From NCBI GenBank assembly GCA_016711205.1, contig JADJTM010000001.1, positions 186,001 to 250,000 on the forward strand: a stretch of 64,000 nt of DNA, read 5' to 3'. Both the position numbers and the translations under genes were made by a program. The stretch comes from Micropruina sp. (GTDB taxonomy: Bacteria > Actinomycetota > Actinomycetes > Propionibacteriales > Propionibacteriaceae). Shown here piece by piece: positions 43,187 to 51,855 of the stretch (its first letter is position 1; every line of letters starts with the position of its first letter). The notes below the pieces were generated by a model. It searched no databases, was not told the origin of the DNA, and saw only the letters and a program-made list of their open reading frames with translations.

Positions 43187-44545
43187 TCAGTCGGCGAGCT
43201 CGGCCCGGATCCGTCCGGACGCGATCGCGGCGACCAGGGCCGCGTGGTCCTGTTCGTTGCGGGCGGCGTAGGCCAGCGCAAAGTCGGCGAACGCCCGGTC
43301 GGCCCCCTCACCGTTGCCCAGATAGCCCGCAATGATCGCCGGCTCGCAGCTTTGGGCGTGCGCCCGGGCCAGCACGGCACCGCACAGCGCCGCGTAGCTG
43401 GCCAGCGTCTCGAACGAGAACCGGTCGAGGTCGAAGCTGCCTTTCATGTCGCGGAACTGGCGCACGTAGAAGTGGTGCCCCTCGGAGACCGCCCACCCGA
43501 GCAGTGGATCGCTGACCACCTGCATCAGCCGTTGTCCGGTGACGACCCGGTGGCCCTGGTTGGCGAACCGGCTCGCACCCGCATAGGGCGCCAGCACCGA
43601 GGCGGTCGCCTCCTTGACCTGCACCATCAGCGGATCGCCGGTGGAATCGACCGCGAGCTGGATGAAGCACCGGGTGCCCACACTGCCCACGCCCACCACC
43701 CGCAGGGCGAAGTCGACCCGGCGGTACCGGTCCACCAGCACCCGCATCTTCTGCGGCAGAGACTTTCGGTACAACGTCGGCACCTGGACGGCGTCGCTGG
43801 GCAGGTCGTCCCGGCTCAGCCGAGTCGTCAGCGGCGGCTGGTCGATCAGCCGAAGCTCCCCGTCGACGATCTCGGTCAATGCAGCGACGGCCGTTTCGGA
43901 CGTCCGGTTGCGGGCTTTGCGGGCGACTCGGGTCAGCTCCTTGACCTGCGCCTTCAGTTCAGCCTTGGTACTGGCGCCGGCCCGGACAACGGTCTCGATG
44001 TCGTCCACGGTCACCACCGCGTTGAAGATCTGACGGGCGCTCATGGTCGCCAACCGCTGCATCGTGCGGCGGTAGGCGCCGGCGGCTCGCAGGGCAGCCT
44101 CTCTGGCGTGATCGCCGGCGTGGCCATGGTGCAGCGCGGCGACGGCCGCGGAGGCGACCAGCCGCTCCACGTCCCACTCCCAGGGTGCGGGAAGGGTCTC
44201 GTCGAAGTCGTTCAGGTCGAACACCAACGCCCGCTCGGGGGAGGCGTACAGGCCGAAGTTGGACAGGTGCGCGTCGCCGCAGGCCTGCACGGTGATGCCC
44301 GAGACCGGGGTCGGCGCCAGGTCGTGGGCCATCAGGGCCGCGGCGCCCCGGTAGAACGCGAACGGCGAGGCGGCCATCCGTTGCCACCGCAGCGGCACCA
44401 GGGACTGCAGTCGGGTGGCGTTCTGGGCGTCCAGCAGCGCGACCGGATCGCGATCGTCCGCCACTGCTGTGCCCAGGCTGGAGCGGGGCGTGCCCTGCCG
44501 ACGGCGCCGTCCCTGATCGGTCAGTTCTTCCACGATGCGTGCCAT
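43187..44545 (-). CDS. DUF2252 (kinase-fold) protein
   Basis: 452-aa soluble protein of the DUF2252 family. Characteristic pieces: RMAASPFAFYRGAAALMAHD (about 57-76), QACGDAHLSNFGLYASPERA (about 87-106) and VFDLNDFDETLPAPWEWDVE (about 108-127). The GDAHLSNFG and LNDFDE segments resemble the catalytic HxDxxxxN and DxD motifs of aminoglycoside-phosphotransferase-like kinases. ATG 44545 is the first codon with similarity; the frame is open further without it. The family has no established substrate. It lies between the TIR and desaturase genes and shares operon direction with the TIR gene at a distance of 191 bp. Confidence 0.88.
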   Translation of the reverse strand: MARIVEELTDQGRRRRQGTPRSSLGTAVADDRDPVALLDAQNATRLQSLVPLRWQRMAASPFAFYRGAAALMAHDLAPTPVSGITVQACGDAHLSNFGLYASPERALVFDLNDFDETLPAPWEWDVERLVASAAVAALHHGHAGDHAREAALRAAGAYRRTMQRLATMSARQIFNAVVTVDDIETVVRAGASTKAELKAQVKELTRVARKARNRTSETAVAALTEIVDGELRLIDQPPLTTRLSRDDLPSDAVQVPTLYRKSLPQKMRVLVDRYRRVDFALRVVGVGSVGTRCFIQLAVDSTGDPLMVQVKEATASVLAPYAGASRFANQGHRVVTGQRLMQVVSDPLLGWAVSEGHHFYVRQFRDMKGSFDLDRFSFETLASYAALCGAVLARAHAQSCEPAIIAGYLGNGEGADRAFADFALAYAARNEQDHAALVAAIASGRIRAELAD

Positions 44546-44710
44546 CGGCGTCTCCTCACCTTGCGGGTGCCAAGCATGACATCGCAAGGGGATGGACGTC
44601 CCGCGCGGCCTCCTGTTCGCTGGACAATCGGCGTAAGGCGCCCGGCAACCGCACCCGAGCGTCGGGTCGCGGCGTGATCGGACGAGGCTCGCCGGCCGTA
44701 GCGTCCGTTT

Positions 44711-44726
44711 CCTACGATCCCGTAGG
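44711..44726. promoter_or_regulatory. Inverted repeat upstream of the desaturase gene
   Basis: CCTACG - ATCC - CGTAGG, 66 bp before the chosen start. Similar CCTACGG..CCGTAGG palindromes precede acyl-lipid desaturase genes in other actinobacteria, where TetR-type lipid regulators bind; I state this from memory, and it is inference for this site. Confidence 0.5.
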
Positions 44727-44792
44727 GTTGAGGCAATCGTTCTGAAGTCGCCGCCCGGGTCTCTTGCAATGAACGCCCAGAAAAGAGACCCG

Positions 44793-45902
44793 ATGTCGGC
44801 AACCGATGCGCCCGCACTGCCGCCCATGCGCTCCGTCCGGGGCGCCGCCGTCCGGGTCGAATGGGAGCGTCGCACCAACAGCTTCACCGAACTGGCGGCC
44901 CGCGTGCGCGAGCAGGGGTTGAACCGCCGCACCCGCTGGTTCTACTTCACGCTGCTCGGCGGGCTGACGGTGGCGCTGGCGGGTGCCTTCACCGGCATGG
45001 CGCTGCTGGGCGACTCGTGGTTTCAGTTGCTGATCGCGGCGGCGTTGGGCGTGATCTTCACCCAGTTCGCCTTCATCGGGCACGAGGCGTCCCACCGCCA
45101 GGTGTTCGCCTCCGGACGCGCCAACGACCGCCTGGGACGCATCGTCGCCACCTTCTTCGTCGGCATCAGCTACGCGTGGTGGATGACCAAGCACAACCGG
45201 CACCACGGCAACCCCAACCAGATCGGCCGCGACCCCGACATCGCTCCCGGAATGATCGCGTTCACCGAGGACGATGCCGCGGTCGCCACCGGCTTTCGGG
45301 GCTGGGTGAACCGTCGGCAGGGTTGGTTGTTCTTCCCGCTGCTGCCGCTGCTGGGCTTCGACCTGCACCAGGCGTCCATCGGACGGCTGTTCCGTCGCGG
45401 CAAGCTCGAGGGGCGCGTGCAGGAGCTGCTGTGGCTGGCGCTGCGCTTCACGATGTATCTGGGCGTGGTGTTCTGGCTGCTGCCGGTCGGCATGGCCTTC
45501 GCGTTTCTGGGGGTGCAGGTCGCGGTCTTCGGCACGTACATGGGCCTCAGCTTCTCGCCCAACCACATCGGCATGCCGATCGTGCCGCACGGCGCCAAGC
45601 TCGACTTTCTCGACAAGCAGGTGCTCACCTCGCGCAACGTCTCGGGCGGCTGGTGGATGACCATGCTGATGGGCGGGTTGAACTACCAGATCGAGCACCA
45701 CCTGTTTCCGAGCATGCCCCGGCTGCATCTCGCCCGCACCAGGCGCCTGGTGCTCGAGCACTGCCGCCGGCACGACGTGCCGTACACCGAGAACAACATC
45801 GTTGAGGCGATGACGATCGTGGTGCGCTACATCAACCAGGTCGGCTGGACGGCACGGGCGAGCTTCAGCTGCCCGGCCGCGGCGAGCATGGGACGCGTCT
45901 GA
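44793..45902 (+). CDS. Fatty acid desaturase (membrane, acyl-lipid/acyl-CoA type)
   Basis: Di-iron membrane desaturase, 369 aa from ATG 44793 (AAAAGAGA upstream) or 377 aa from ATG 44769. The three histidine boxes are present: HEASH in FIGHEASHRQ, HNRHH in MTKHNRHHGNP, and HH in NYQIEHHLFPSMPR. Hydrophobic segments lie between boxes (LLGGLTVALAGAFTGMALLG and YLGVVFWLLPVGMAFAFLG). The enzyme inserts a double bond in an acyl chain with electrons from a ferredoxin or flavodoxin partner not found here. Single gene; a hairpin-repeat cluster follows its stop. Confidence 0.93.
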   Translation: MSATDAPALPPMRSVRGAAVRVEWERRTNSFTELAARVREQGLNRRTRWFYFTLLGGLTVALAGAFTGMALLGDSWFQLLIAAALGVIFTQFAFIGHEASHRQVFASGRANDRLGRIVATFFVGISYAWWMTKHNRHHGNPNQIGRDPDIAPGMIAFTEDDAAVATGFRGWVNRRQGWLFFPLLPLLGFDLHQASIGRLFRRGKLEGRVQELLWLALRFTMYLGVVFWLLPVGMAFAFLGVQVAVFGTYMGLSFSPNHIGMPIVPHGAKLDFLDKQVLTSRNVSGGWWMTMLMGGLNYQIEHHLFPSMPRLHLARTRRLVLEHCRRHDVPYTENNIVEAMTIVVRYINQVGWTARASFSCPAAASMGRV

Positions 45903-45908
45903 AGGAGC

Positions 45909-46282
45909 CCCGACCGGTATTGGGGACGGTTCCTTTCCCAGTCGCCTGCGGGGCTCCCGACCGGTATTGGGGACGGTTCCTTTCCCGTTCACAGCAGCGC
46001 AGCCGAACGGTAATGGGGACGGTTCCTTTCCCGTTCACAGCAGCGCAGCCGAACGGTAATGGGGACGGTTCCTTGCCGTTCGCAGCGGCCGTTGATTCGG
46101 CGAGTCCTGTCAACGGCTAACGGTAACGGACCGACCCGTCACCTTCTCCGCTGGCACAGGCGTTGGGGCGGTGGGGCTCCTTCTCGGTGAACGGGAAAGG
46201 AACCGTCCCCATTACCGGTCGCAGAGATGCCTGTCACGCCCCCACCAGGTGAACGGGAAAGGAACCGTCCCCAATACCGCCA
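45909..46282. repeat. Hairpin repeat family 1, cluster E
   Basis: Four plus-oriented units (45909-46082; arms GACCGG or GAACGG with CCGTTC) and two inverted units (about 46189-46218 and 46251-46280). Two neighbouring units share a near-identical 46-bp direct repeat. They fill most of the gap between desaturase and csp genes. Confidence 0.85.
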
Positions 46283-46305
46283 CCCATGCCAGGGCCGGAA
46301 ACGCG

Positions 46306-46359
46306 CACGACCCGGCGGGTAGGCCGCGCTCGAGAGCACGGCGTACCCGCCGGGTCGTG
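46306..46359. terminator. 16-bp perfect stem between convergent genes
   Basis: CACGACCCGGCGGGTA (46306-46321) pairs exactly with 46344-46359 across a 22-base loop. Between the convergent desaturase and csp genes; no T-run. Possible bidirectional terminator or repeat remnant. Confidence 0.5.
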
Positions 46360-46400
46360 ATCAACGCAGGTTGCGAGCCGGACGGTCACCCGTCCGGAAT

Positions 46401-46434
46401 GCGGGTGTGAGAGCGGCTCACCGCCTCACACCGC
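46401..46434 (-). terminator. Hairpin just downstream of csp
   Basis: GCGGGTGTGAG and CTCACACCGC arms with an inner GCGG/CCGC pair; it begins five bases after the csp stop codon, the position expected of its terminator. No clear U-tract. Confidence 0.6.
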
Positions 46435-46439
46435 GCGAC

Positions 46440-46643
46440 TCACAGAGCGCGGATGTTGGTGGCCTGAAGACCCTTCTGGCCGCGCTGGGTTTCGAACTCG
46501 ACCTGCTGGCCCTCGAAGAGGTCGCGGCGGCCGGTGCCGACGATAGCCGTGAAGTGCGCAAAGACGTCGGCGGAGCCGTCGTCCGGAGCGATGAAGCCGA
46601 AGCCCTTCTCGGAGTTGAACCATTTGACAGTGCCAGTGGCCAT
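46440..46643 (-). CDS. csp: Cold-shock protein (CspA family)
   Basis: 67-aa single cold-shock domain that binds single-stranded RNA and DNA and acts as an RNA chaperone. RNP1 is KGFGFI (about 13-18) and RNP2 is VFAHF (about 27-31), both in [20 protein letters not shown] onward. ATG 46643 has GAAGGAATAA just upstream. The 517-bp gap on its 5' side leaves room for a long leader, common for cold-shock genes. Flanked by a terminator-like hairpin. Confidence 0.96.
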   Translation of the reverse strand: MATGTVKWFNSEKGFGFIAPDDGSADVFAHFTAIVGTGRRDLFEGQQVEFETQRGQKGLQATNIRAL

Positions 46644-47160
46644 GTCGTTATTCCTTCGTGTTTCTTGGGTTGCTGATTGCGACCCTGCTGACCTCTTCGA
46701 CGGCGCCGGAGAGGAATCCTTGGGGGTGCCGGCCGTGACCGCGCGCGTCAGCGCCGCCACCCAGGGGGGCGGCGGGAGCGATGCGTACAGCGGTAGTGAT
46801 CTGGCTGGCTTTCGGTGAGGCGATGAAGACCGGGGGCCTGGAACGCGGAGACGGACGGGGGAGGGGTGTGGCTGCTCGACCCTGTCTTGCAGGCTCTACT
46901 GCCGGTGGTGGCCTGGCTCCTGGCACCAGAGCCAACTTGGGCTGGACATTCGTCACATCAAATGATGCGACGGATCACTCTAGCAGGCCTGCTGCGAGGG
47001 GGCGATAGCGGCGTCCGGGTCAACTCGTGCGACAATGGACGCATGGTGCGCACCTAGCGCGCCGCATCGCACCCACCGTCCGCACCGCGCCGGCGACTCG
47101 TCGCCGCAGCTCGCGAGCAGGCCCAGGTTCGTGGTGCCCCTCGTCTGAGAAAGCAGTCCG
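46644..47160. other. Gene-free gap between csp and the DEAD-box helicase
   Basis: 517 bp with only low-complexity short frames on both strands. It must contain the divergent promoters of csp and the helicase. I see no convincing operator, repeat or RNA gene in it. A long csp 5' leader is plausible but not shown. Confidence 0.6.
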
Positions 47161-48732
47161 TTGTCCCAATCCGTCCTGACCGAGCCCAGCTTTGCCTCGC
47201 TCGGTGTACCCACCGCTCTGGTCGCCACCCTGCGTGACCAGGGCATCGATTCCCCCTTCCCGATTCAGACCGCCACGCTGCCCGACACCCTGGCCGGACG
47301 AGATGTGCTCGGCCGTGGCCGCACCGGTTCCGGTAAGACGCTGGCGTTCGCGTTGCCGCTGGTGGCGCGGCTGGCCGGGCTGACCTCCTCCACCGGGTCG
47401 ATCGCGCCGCGCACCCGTCCGGGGGCGCCGCGGGCCTTGATCCTGGCACCCACCCGCGAACTGGCCAACCAGATTCTGGCCACGCTCGAACCGCTGGCGC
47501 ACGCAGCGGGGCTGCAGGCGATGACCATCTTCGGCGGCGTCGGCCAGGCCAAGCAGGTGGCCCAACTGCGCCGCGGGGCCGACATCGTGGTGGCCACGCC
47601 CGGCCGTCTCGAAGACCTGATCGGGCAGGCCCACGTGCGGCTGGACGCGGTGGCGATCACTGTGCTCGATGAGGCCGACCACATGGCCGATCTCGGCTTT
47701 CTGCCCGCCGTCACCCGCATTCTGACGGGCACGCCCGCCGGTGGGCAGAGGCTGCTGTTCTCGGCCACCCTCGACCGTGGCGTCGACACCCTGGTGAAGC
47801 GTTTTCTGAGTCGTCCGCTGGTGCACAGCGTCGACTCCGAGACCTCGCCCGTCGCGACCCTGACCCATCACGTGTTTCTGGTCGGCGACGCCACCCAGAA
47901 GCGCCAGATCGTCCACGAACTGGCCGGCGGTACCGGACGCCGGCTGCTGTTCCTGCGCACCAAGCACCAGGCCCGCAAGTTGGCGCGCGACCTGACCGCC
48001 GACGGCATTCCGGCCGTGGAACTGCACGGCAACCTCTCCCAGAACGCCCGTGAGCGCGGGCTGAAGGCTTTCGCGGACGGCGAGGTCACCGTGATGGTCG
48101 CCACCGACATCGCCGCTCGCGGCATTCACGTGGACGATGTCGACCTGGTCGTGCACGTCGATCCGCCCGCCGAGCACAAGGCGTACCTGCACCGCTCCGG
48201 ACGTACCGCGCGCGCCGGTAACGACGGCGACGTGATCACCCTGGTGCTGCCCGAGCAGCGGCGCGATTTTCAGGCACTGGCCCGCGCGGCCAAGATCACC
48301 GTGGCGCCCACGTCGGTGACCTCGGGCGATCGCAGCGTCCGGGCGCTCGCCGGTGAACCGGCCGCACTCGTGGCGCCGGGCCAAGCGCCGAGCGCCGCCG
48401 CCCGCAAGGGTGACTCTGACGGCCAGCAGACCCGCGGCTCGCGATCTTCGGCACGCGGCGGCTCCGCTCGTGGCAACTCGGCCCGCTCGGGTTCGACCCA
48501 GCCGTCGGGCGGCGGTGCACGCCGCGGTGGTTCGACTCGTAGCGCGGGCTCGGGTCGCAGTGGCGGTTCTGCCCAGGGCAGCAGGTCCGGCCAGAACGGC
48601 GGCTGGGGCCAGAGCCGAGGCAGCAACACGGGTGCGTCGACATCGCGCGGCGACTCGGTGGTGAGCCTGTCGCGGCAGGGCAACCGGTCGCAGCGGCACG
48701 CCGGGCGTCGTCCGTCGAGACTGTCTGCCTGA
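47161..48732 (+). CDS. DEAD-box RNA helicase with RGG/SGR-rich tail
   Basis: 523-aa ATP-dependent RNA helicase. Motifs in order: Q-motif FPIQTATLP (33-41), Walker A GRGRTGSGKT (51-60), APTRELANQ, ATPGRLEDL, DEAD in VLDEADHMADLGF, SAT in LLFSATLD, and motif VI HRSGRTARAG. From about residue 420 the tail is rich in Ser, Gly and Arg (ARGGSARGNSARSGS), a basic RNA-binding extension. The start is TTG at 47161, preceded by GAGAAAG; no better in-frame start precedes the Q-motif. Together with the divergent csp gene it makes a cold-adaptation/RNA-remodelling neighbourhood. Confidence 0.94.
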   Translation: MSQSVLTEPSFASLGVPTALVATLRDQGIDSPFPIQTATLPDTLAGRDVLGRGRTGSGKTLAFALPLVARLAGLTSSTGSIAPRTRPGAPRALILAPTRELANQILATLEPLAHAAGLQAMTIFGGVGQAKQVAQLRRGADIVVATPGRLEDLIGQAHVRLDAVAITVLDEADHMADLGFLPAVTRILTGTPAGGQRLLFSATLDRGVDTLVKRFLSRPLVHSVDSETSPVATLTHHVFLVGDATQKRQIVHELAGGTGRRLLFLRTKHQARKLARDLTADGIPAVELHGNLSQNARERGLKAFADGEVTVMVATDIAARGIHVDDVDLVVHVDPPAEHKAYLHRSGRTARAGNDGDVITLVLPEQRRDFQALARAAKITVAPTSVTSGDRSVRALAGEPAALVAPGQAPSAAARKGDSDGQQTRGSRSSARGGSARGNSARSGSTQPSGGGARRGGSTRSAGSGRSGGSAQGSRSGQNGGWGQSRGSNTGASTSRGDSVVSLSRQGNRSQRHAGRRPSRLSA

Positions 48733-48756
48733 ACCAGCGGTCACCGACAGCTGACG

Positions 48757-48806
48757 AAAGCGAGGAGGATCGGGCTTCGACATCGAAGCCCGATCCTCCT
48801 CGCTTT
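48757..48806 (+). terminator. Strong intrinsic terminator of the DEAD-box gene
   Basis: 24-bp perfect stem (48757-48780 with 48783-48806) and a two-base loop, ending CGCTTTT, 24 bp after the stop codon. The A-run at its start and T-run at its end would let it work in both directions. Confidence 0.92.
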
Positions 48807-48876
48807 TCTTCGACTCCGAGACTTTCTTCGACTCCGAGACTTTCTTCGACTCCGAGACTCCTTCGACTCCGAGACC
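48805..48876. repeat. 18-bp tandem repeat after the terminator
   Basis: TTCTTCGACTCCGAGACT repeated four times, the last copy shortened by two bases. It directly follows the terminator stem and fills the space before hutH. Confidence 0.9.
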
Positions 48877-48975
48877 GACCTTCCTTCCGCGTGCTCGGAT
48901 CCGAGACGCCAAGGCCTGACGCTCTGGCGAGACCCGGCTTCGAGCGGCACCGTGGGATGACGAGAGGGGTGTGCG

Positions 48976-50574
48976 ATGACGTTCGGTGAGATGCGGGTCG
49001 GTGGCGATCGTGACGGCGTGACCCACGACAACGTCGCGGTCGCGACGGTGACGGTGGGCATGGGCCCGGTCAGCCGCGCTGACGTGGTTGCGGTGGCGCG
49101 TCACGACGCCCGGGTGCAACTGGCGCCCGACGCCCTGGCGGCGCTCGCAGCCACCCGGTCCCGGATCGAGGCACTCGCGGTGGCGGACCGTCCGGTGTAC
49201 GGGGTGTCGACCGGTTTCGGCGCCTTGGCCACCCGGCACATTCCGCTCGACCGGCGCGCCGACCTGCAGCGCAGCCTGATCCGGTCCCACGCCGCCGGCA
49301 CCGGGGGAGAGGTCGAGCGCGAGGTCGTCCGGGCGATGATGCTGCTGCGGCTCTCCACCCTCGCCACCGGACGCACCGGCGCCCGTCCGATCGTCGCCGA
49401 GACCTACGCGGCGCTGCTGAATGCCGGCATCACCCCGATCGTGCACGAATACGGGTCGCTGGGCTGCTCCGGCGACCTGGCGCCGCTGGCGCACTGCGCC
49501 CTGGCGGTGATGGGCGAGGGCTTCGTCCGCGACCGCGACGGGCAGCGAGTTCCGGCGGCCGACGCGCTGCGCGATGCCGACATCGAGCCGGTCACCTTCG
49601 CCGAGAAGGAGGGGCTGGCGCTGATCAACGGCACCGACGGCATGCTGGGCCAGCTGGTGCTGGCCGCTCATGATCTGCGCATGCTTTTGATCAGCGCCGA
49701 CATCGCCGCGGCGATGAGCGTCGAGGCTCTGCTCGGCACGCCTCGGGTGTTCGCGCCCGACTTGCAGGCGCTGCGTCCGCAGCCGGGGCAGGCCGCCGGC
49801 GCCCGGGTGATCGCCGCCATGCTCGACGGCTCCGAGATCACCGCCAGCCACGCGGTCGAGGACTGCCCGATCGTGCAGGACGCTTACTCACTGCGGTGCG
49901 CTCCCCAGGTCAGCGGTGCCGCCCGCGACACTCTGGCGCACTGTTGCTGGGTGGCCGAGAACGAGCTGGCGTCGGCGATCGACAATCCGGTGGTGACCCT
50001 CGACGGTCGAGTCGAGTCCAACGGCAACTTCCACGGTGCGCCCGTGGCGTACGCGCTCGATTTTCTCGCCATCCCGGTCGCGGACGTGGCGTCGATGAGC
50101 GAGCGACGTACCGACCGTCTGCTCGACGTGAAGCGCAGTCACGGCCTGCCGCCGTTCCTGGCCGGTGACCCCGGCGTCGATTCCGGCCACATGATCCTGC
50201 AGTACAGCCAGGCCGGCATCGTCTCGGAACTGAAGCGGCTGGCCGCCCCCGCCTCGGTGGATTCGATCCCGAGTTCGGCGATGCAGGAGGACCACGTGTC
50301 CATGGGGTGGGCGGCGGCCCGCAAGCTGCGTCGGGCCCTGGACGGACTGACCCGGGTGCTGGCCGGCGAGGCGCTGAGCGCGGCCCGGGCGCTCGACCTG
50401 CGCGCGAACCGGCCCGCACCGGCGACTGCCGCGGTGCGCGACCGCATCCGCGCGGAGGTGCCCGGTATCGGACCCGACCGCTTTCTGGCTCCCGAGCTCG
50501 AGGCTGTCGTCGAATTGGTGCGCACGGGTGCGCTGATCGCCGCGGCGGAGGGCGTCACCGGCCCCCTGGAGTAG
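48976..50574 (+). CDS. hutH: Histidine ammonia-lyase
   Basis: First enzyme of histidine use: removes ammonia from L-histidine to give trans-urocanate. 532 aa. The MIO prosthetic group forms from Cys164-Ser165-Gly166 in GSLGCSGDLAPLAH, an accepted variant of Ala-Ser-Gly. Other active-site parts: VYGVSTGFG (74-82), LINGTDGML, NPVVTLDGRVESNGNFHG and SIPSSAMQEDHVSMG. ATG 48976 follows GAGAGGGG; about 25 residues precede the family start. It is separated from the other hut genes by a repeat array and the iclR-type regulator, which points the other way. Very confident. Confidence 0.97.
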   Translation: MTFGEMRVGGDRDGVTHDNVAVATVTVGMGPVSRADVVAVARHDARVQLAPDALAALAATRSRIEALAVADRPVYGVSTGFGALATRHIPLDRRADLQRSLIRSHAAGTGGEVEREVVRAMMLLRLSTLATGRTGARPIVAETYAALLNAGITPIVHEYGSLGCSGDLAPLAHCALAVMGEGFVRDRDGQRVPAADALRDADIEPVTFAEKEGLALINGTDGMLGQLVLAAHDLRMLLISADIAAAMSVEALLGTPRVFAPDLQALRPQPGQAAGARVIAAMLDGSEITASHAVEDCPIVQDAYSLRCAPQVSGAARDTLAHCCWVAENELASAIDNPVVTLDGRVESNGNFHGAPVAYALDFLAIPVADVASMSERRTDRLLDVKRSHGLPPFLAGDPGVDSGHMILQYSQAGIVSELKRLAAPASVDSIPSSAMQEDHVSMGWAAARKLRRALDGLTRVLAGEALSAARALDLRANRPAPATAAVRDRIRAEVPGIGPDRFLAPELEAVVELVRTGALIAAAEGVTGPLE

Positions 50575-50693
50575 GGGGCTGGCCCAGCGTGCCGAGACGC
50601 GTGCCGGGTCGAGCTGGTCGAGACCGTTCGCGGACGCCCCTGGTAGAGCCCCGTCGACGATGTTCGGCGGTGGGGCTGGTCGCTCACCTGTTC

Positions 50694-50900
50694 TGCGGGT
50701 GCGAGATCCCGGCGTTCGCCGGGATGACGATGTGCGGCGAGATCCCGGCGTTCGCCGGGATGACGATGTGCGCCGGGATGACGATGTGCGCCGGGATGAC
50801 GATGTGCGGCGGGATGACGATGTGCGGCGGGATGACGATGTGCGGCGGGATGACATTGTGCGGCGGGATGACGATGTGCGGCGGGATGACGAGGTCGCCC
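50694..50900. repeat. Family-2 palindromes expanding into an 18-bp minisatellite
   Basis: Two family-2 palindromes (ATCCCGGCGTTCGCCGGGAT at 50706 and 50742) followed by about seven tandem copies of GGGATGACGATGTGCGGC to 50892. The unit is the right half of the palindrome plus its spacer, so the array grew from the dispersed repeat. It fills the 343-bp gap between hutH and the iclR gene. Confidence 0.92.
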
Positions 50901-50917
50901 GTTGCATCACCAACCAT

Positions 50918-51691
50918 CTACCGCAGCCGGCGGGTGATCTCTTTGGCGCCCTCGACCAGGTGTGCGATCAACTCCGGCGGGTCACGCAGCGCCACCCGTG
51001 AGCGCCACGTGCAGCTCAACGCGGCGATCGGCTGCCCGTGCAGGTCGAAGATCGGCGCACCGGCCGAGCGCAGTCCGGCGGCGATCAACTCGATCTCTTC
51101 CGACCAGCCCTGGGCCCGCTCCAACGCCAGCGCGGTCTGCAGTTCGCCGAGCGAACGCGGGCCACGCCCCGTCCGAGAGACGAAGTCGCCCGGCTTGCTG
51201 TACAGCGCGCGGAGCTGCTCGGGCGGTAGCTGGGCCAGGATCGCCCGCCCGTTGGCGGTCAGTTGGGCGGGCAGCAGCACGCCGATCGCCGTGACCAGCG
51301 CCGGCTCCAACTCGCTGGTCTTCGGGGGGTACTCCTTGAGCAGGTACAGCGTGCTGGCCCCGCGCAGAATGCCCAGGTGCACGGTGATGCCGGCCGCGGC
51401 CGCCACGGTGCGCAGCACCGGACGGGCGAGCCGCTCCAACTGATCGTGCAGGGTGAAGGCCGACGACAGCTGGTACGCGGCCGCGCCCAACGCATAACCC
51501 CTTGCCTCGGGCACATAGACGGTGAAGCCGCGCTCGGTCAGCACGGTGAGGATGTGATAGACCGACGAGCGCGGCACGCCCAGATCGCGGGCCATCGTGG
51601 ACGCACCCACGGTGCCGGTGCGCTGCGCCAGGTAGGTCAGAATGTCGAGGGCGCGACCGACCGCCGGTGAGGTGCTCGACTCGTTGGCCAT
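50918..51691 (-). CDS. IclR-family regulator of the hut genes
   Basis: 257-aa IclR-type regulator. The winged HTH (about 8-70) has [20 protein letters not shown] and [20 protein letters not shown]. The effector domain has [13 protein letters not shown] and [20 protein letters not shown], the usual IclR ligand-binding stretch. It lies between hutH and hutUIG and is divergent from hutU, with 164 bp between starts, so it probably controls histidine catabolism in response to urocanate or histidine. The link is by position; IclR regulators of hut genes are known in other actinobacteria. Confidence 0.9.
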   Translation of the reverse strand: MANESSTSPAVGRALDILTYLAQRTGTVGASTMARDLGVPRSSVYHILTVLTERGFTVYVPEARGYALGAAAYQLSSAFTLHDQLERLARPVLRTVAAAAGITVHLGILRGASTLYLLKEYPPKTSELEPALVTAIGVLLPAQLTANGRAILAQLPPEQLRALYSKPGDFVSRTGRGPRSLGELQTALALERAQGWSEEIELIAAGLRSAGAPIFDLHGQPIAALSCTWRSRVALRDPPELIAHLVEGAKEITRRLR

Positions 51692-51855
51692 CGACGCGCC
51701 CTTCGTGTTCGACCCGGGCCGGGCGGCTCACGTCCGCAACGCCCGCCGGCAATCACCACCTGTCTCGGATCCCAGATCGTACCGGAGGGGCGCGTGTGCC
51801 GGCGCGACCTCCGTCCGATCCTGAGGGGGAGAGTTTCGAAGGCAGAGGAGCCCGC

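Noticed and set aside
46648..46956. 102-codon minus frame upstream of csp
   Set aside because: Pro/Arg/Ala low complexity without ribosome site or similarity; more likely leader or promoter DNA.
47020..49851. 943-codon minus frame across the helicase and hutH
   Set aside because: Spans two well-defined sense genes and a terminator; no recognisable motif.
49888..50913. Minus frame encoding repeated SSRRT peptides
   Set aside because: Product of translating the 18-bp minisatellite and hutH antisense; not a gene.
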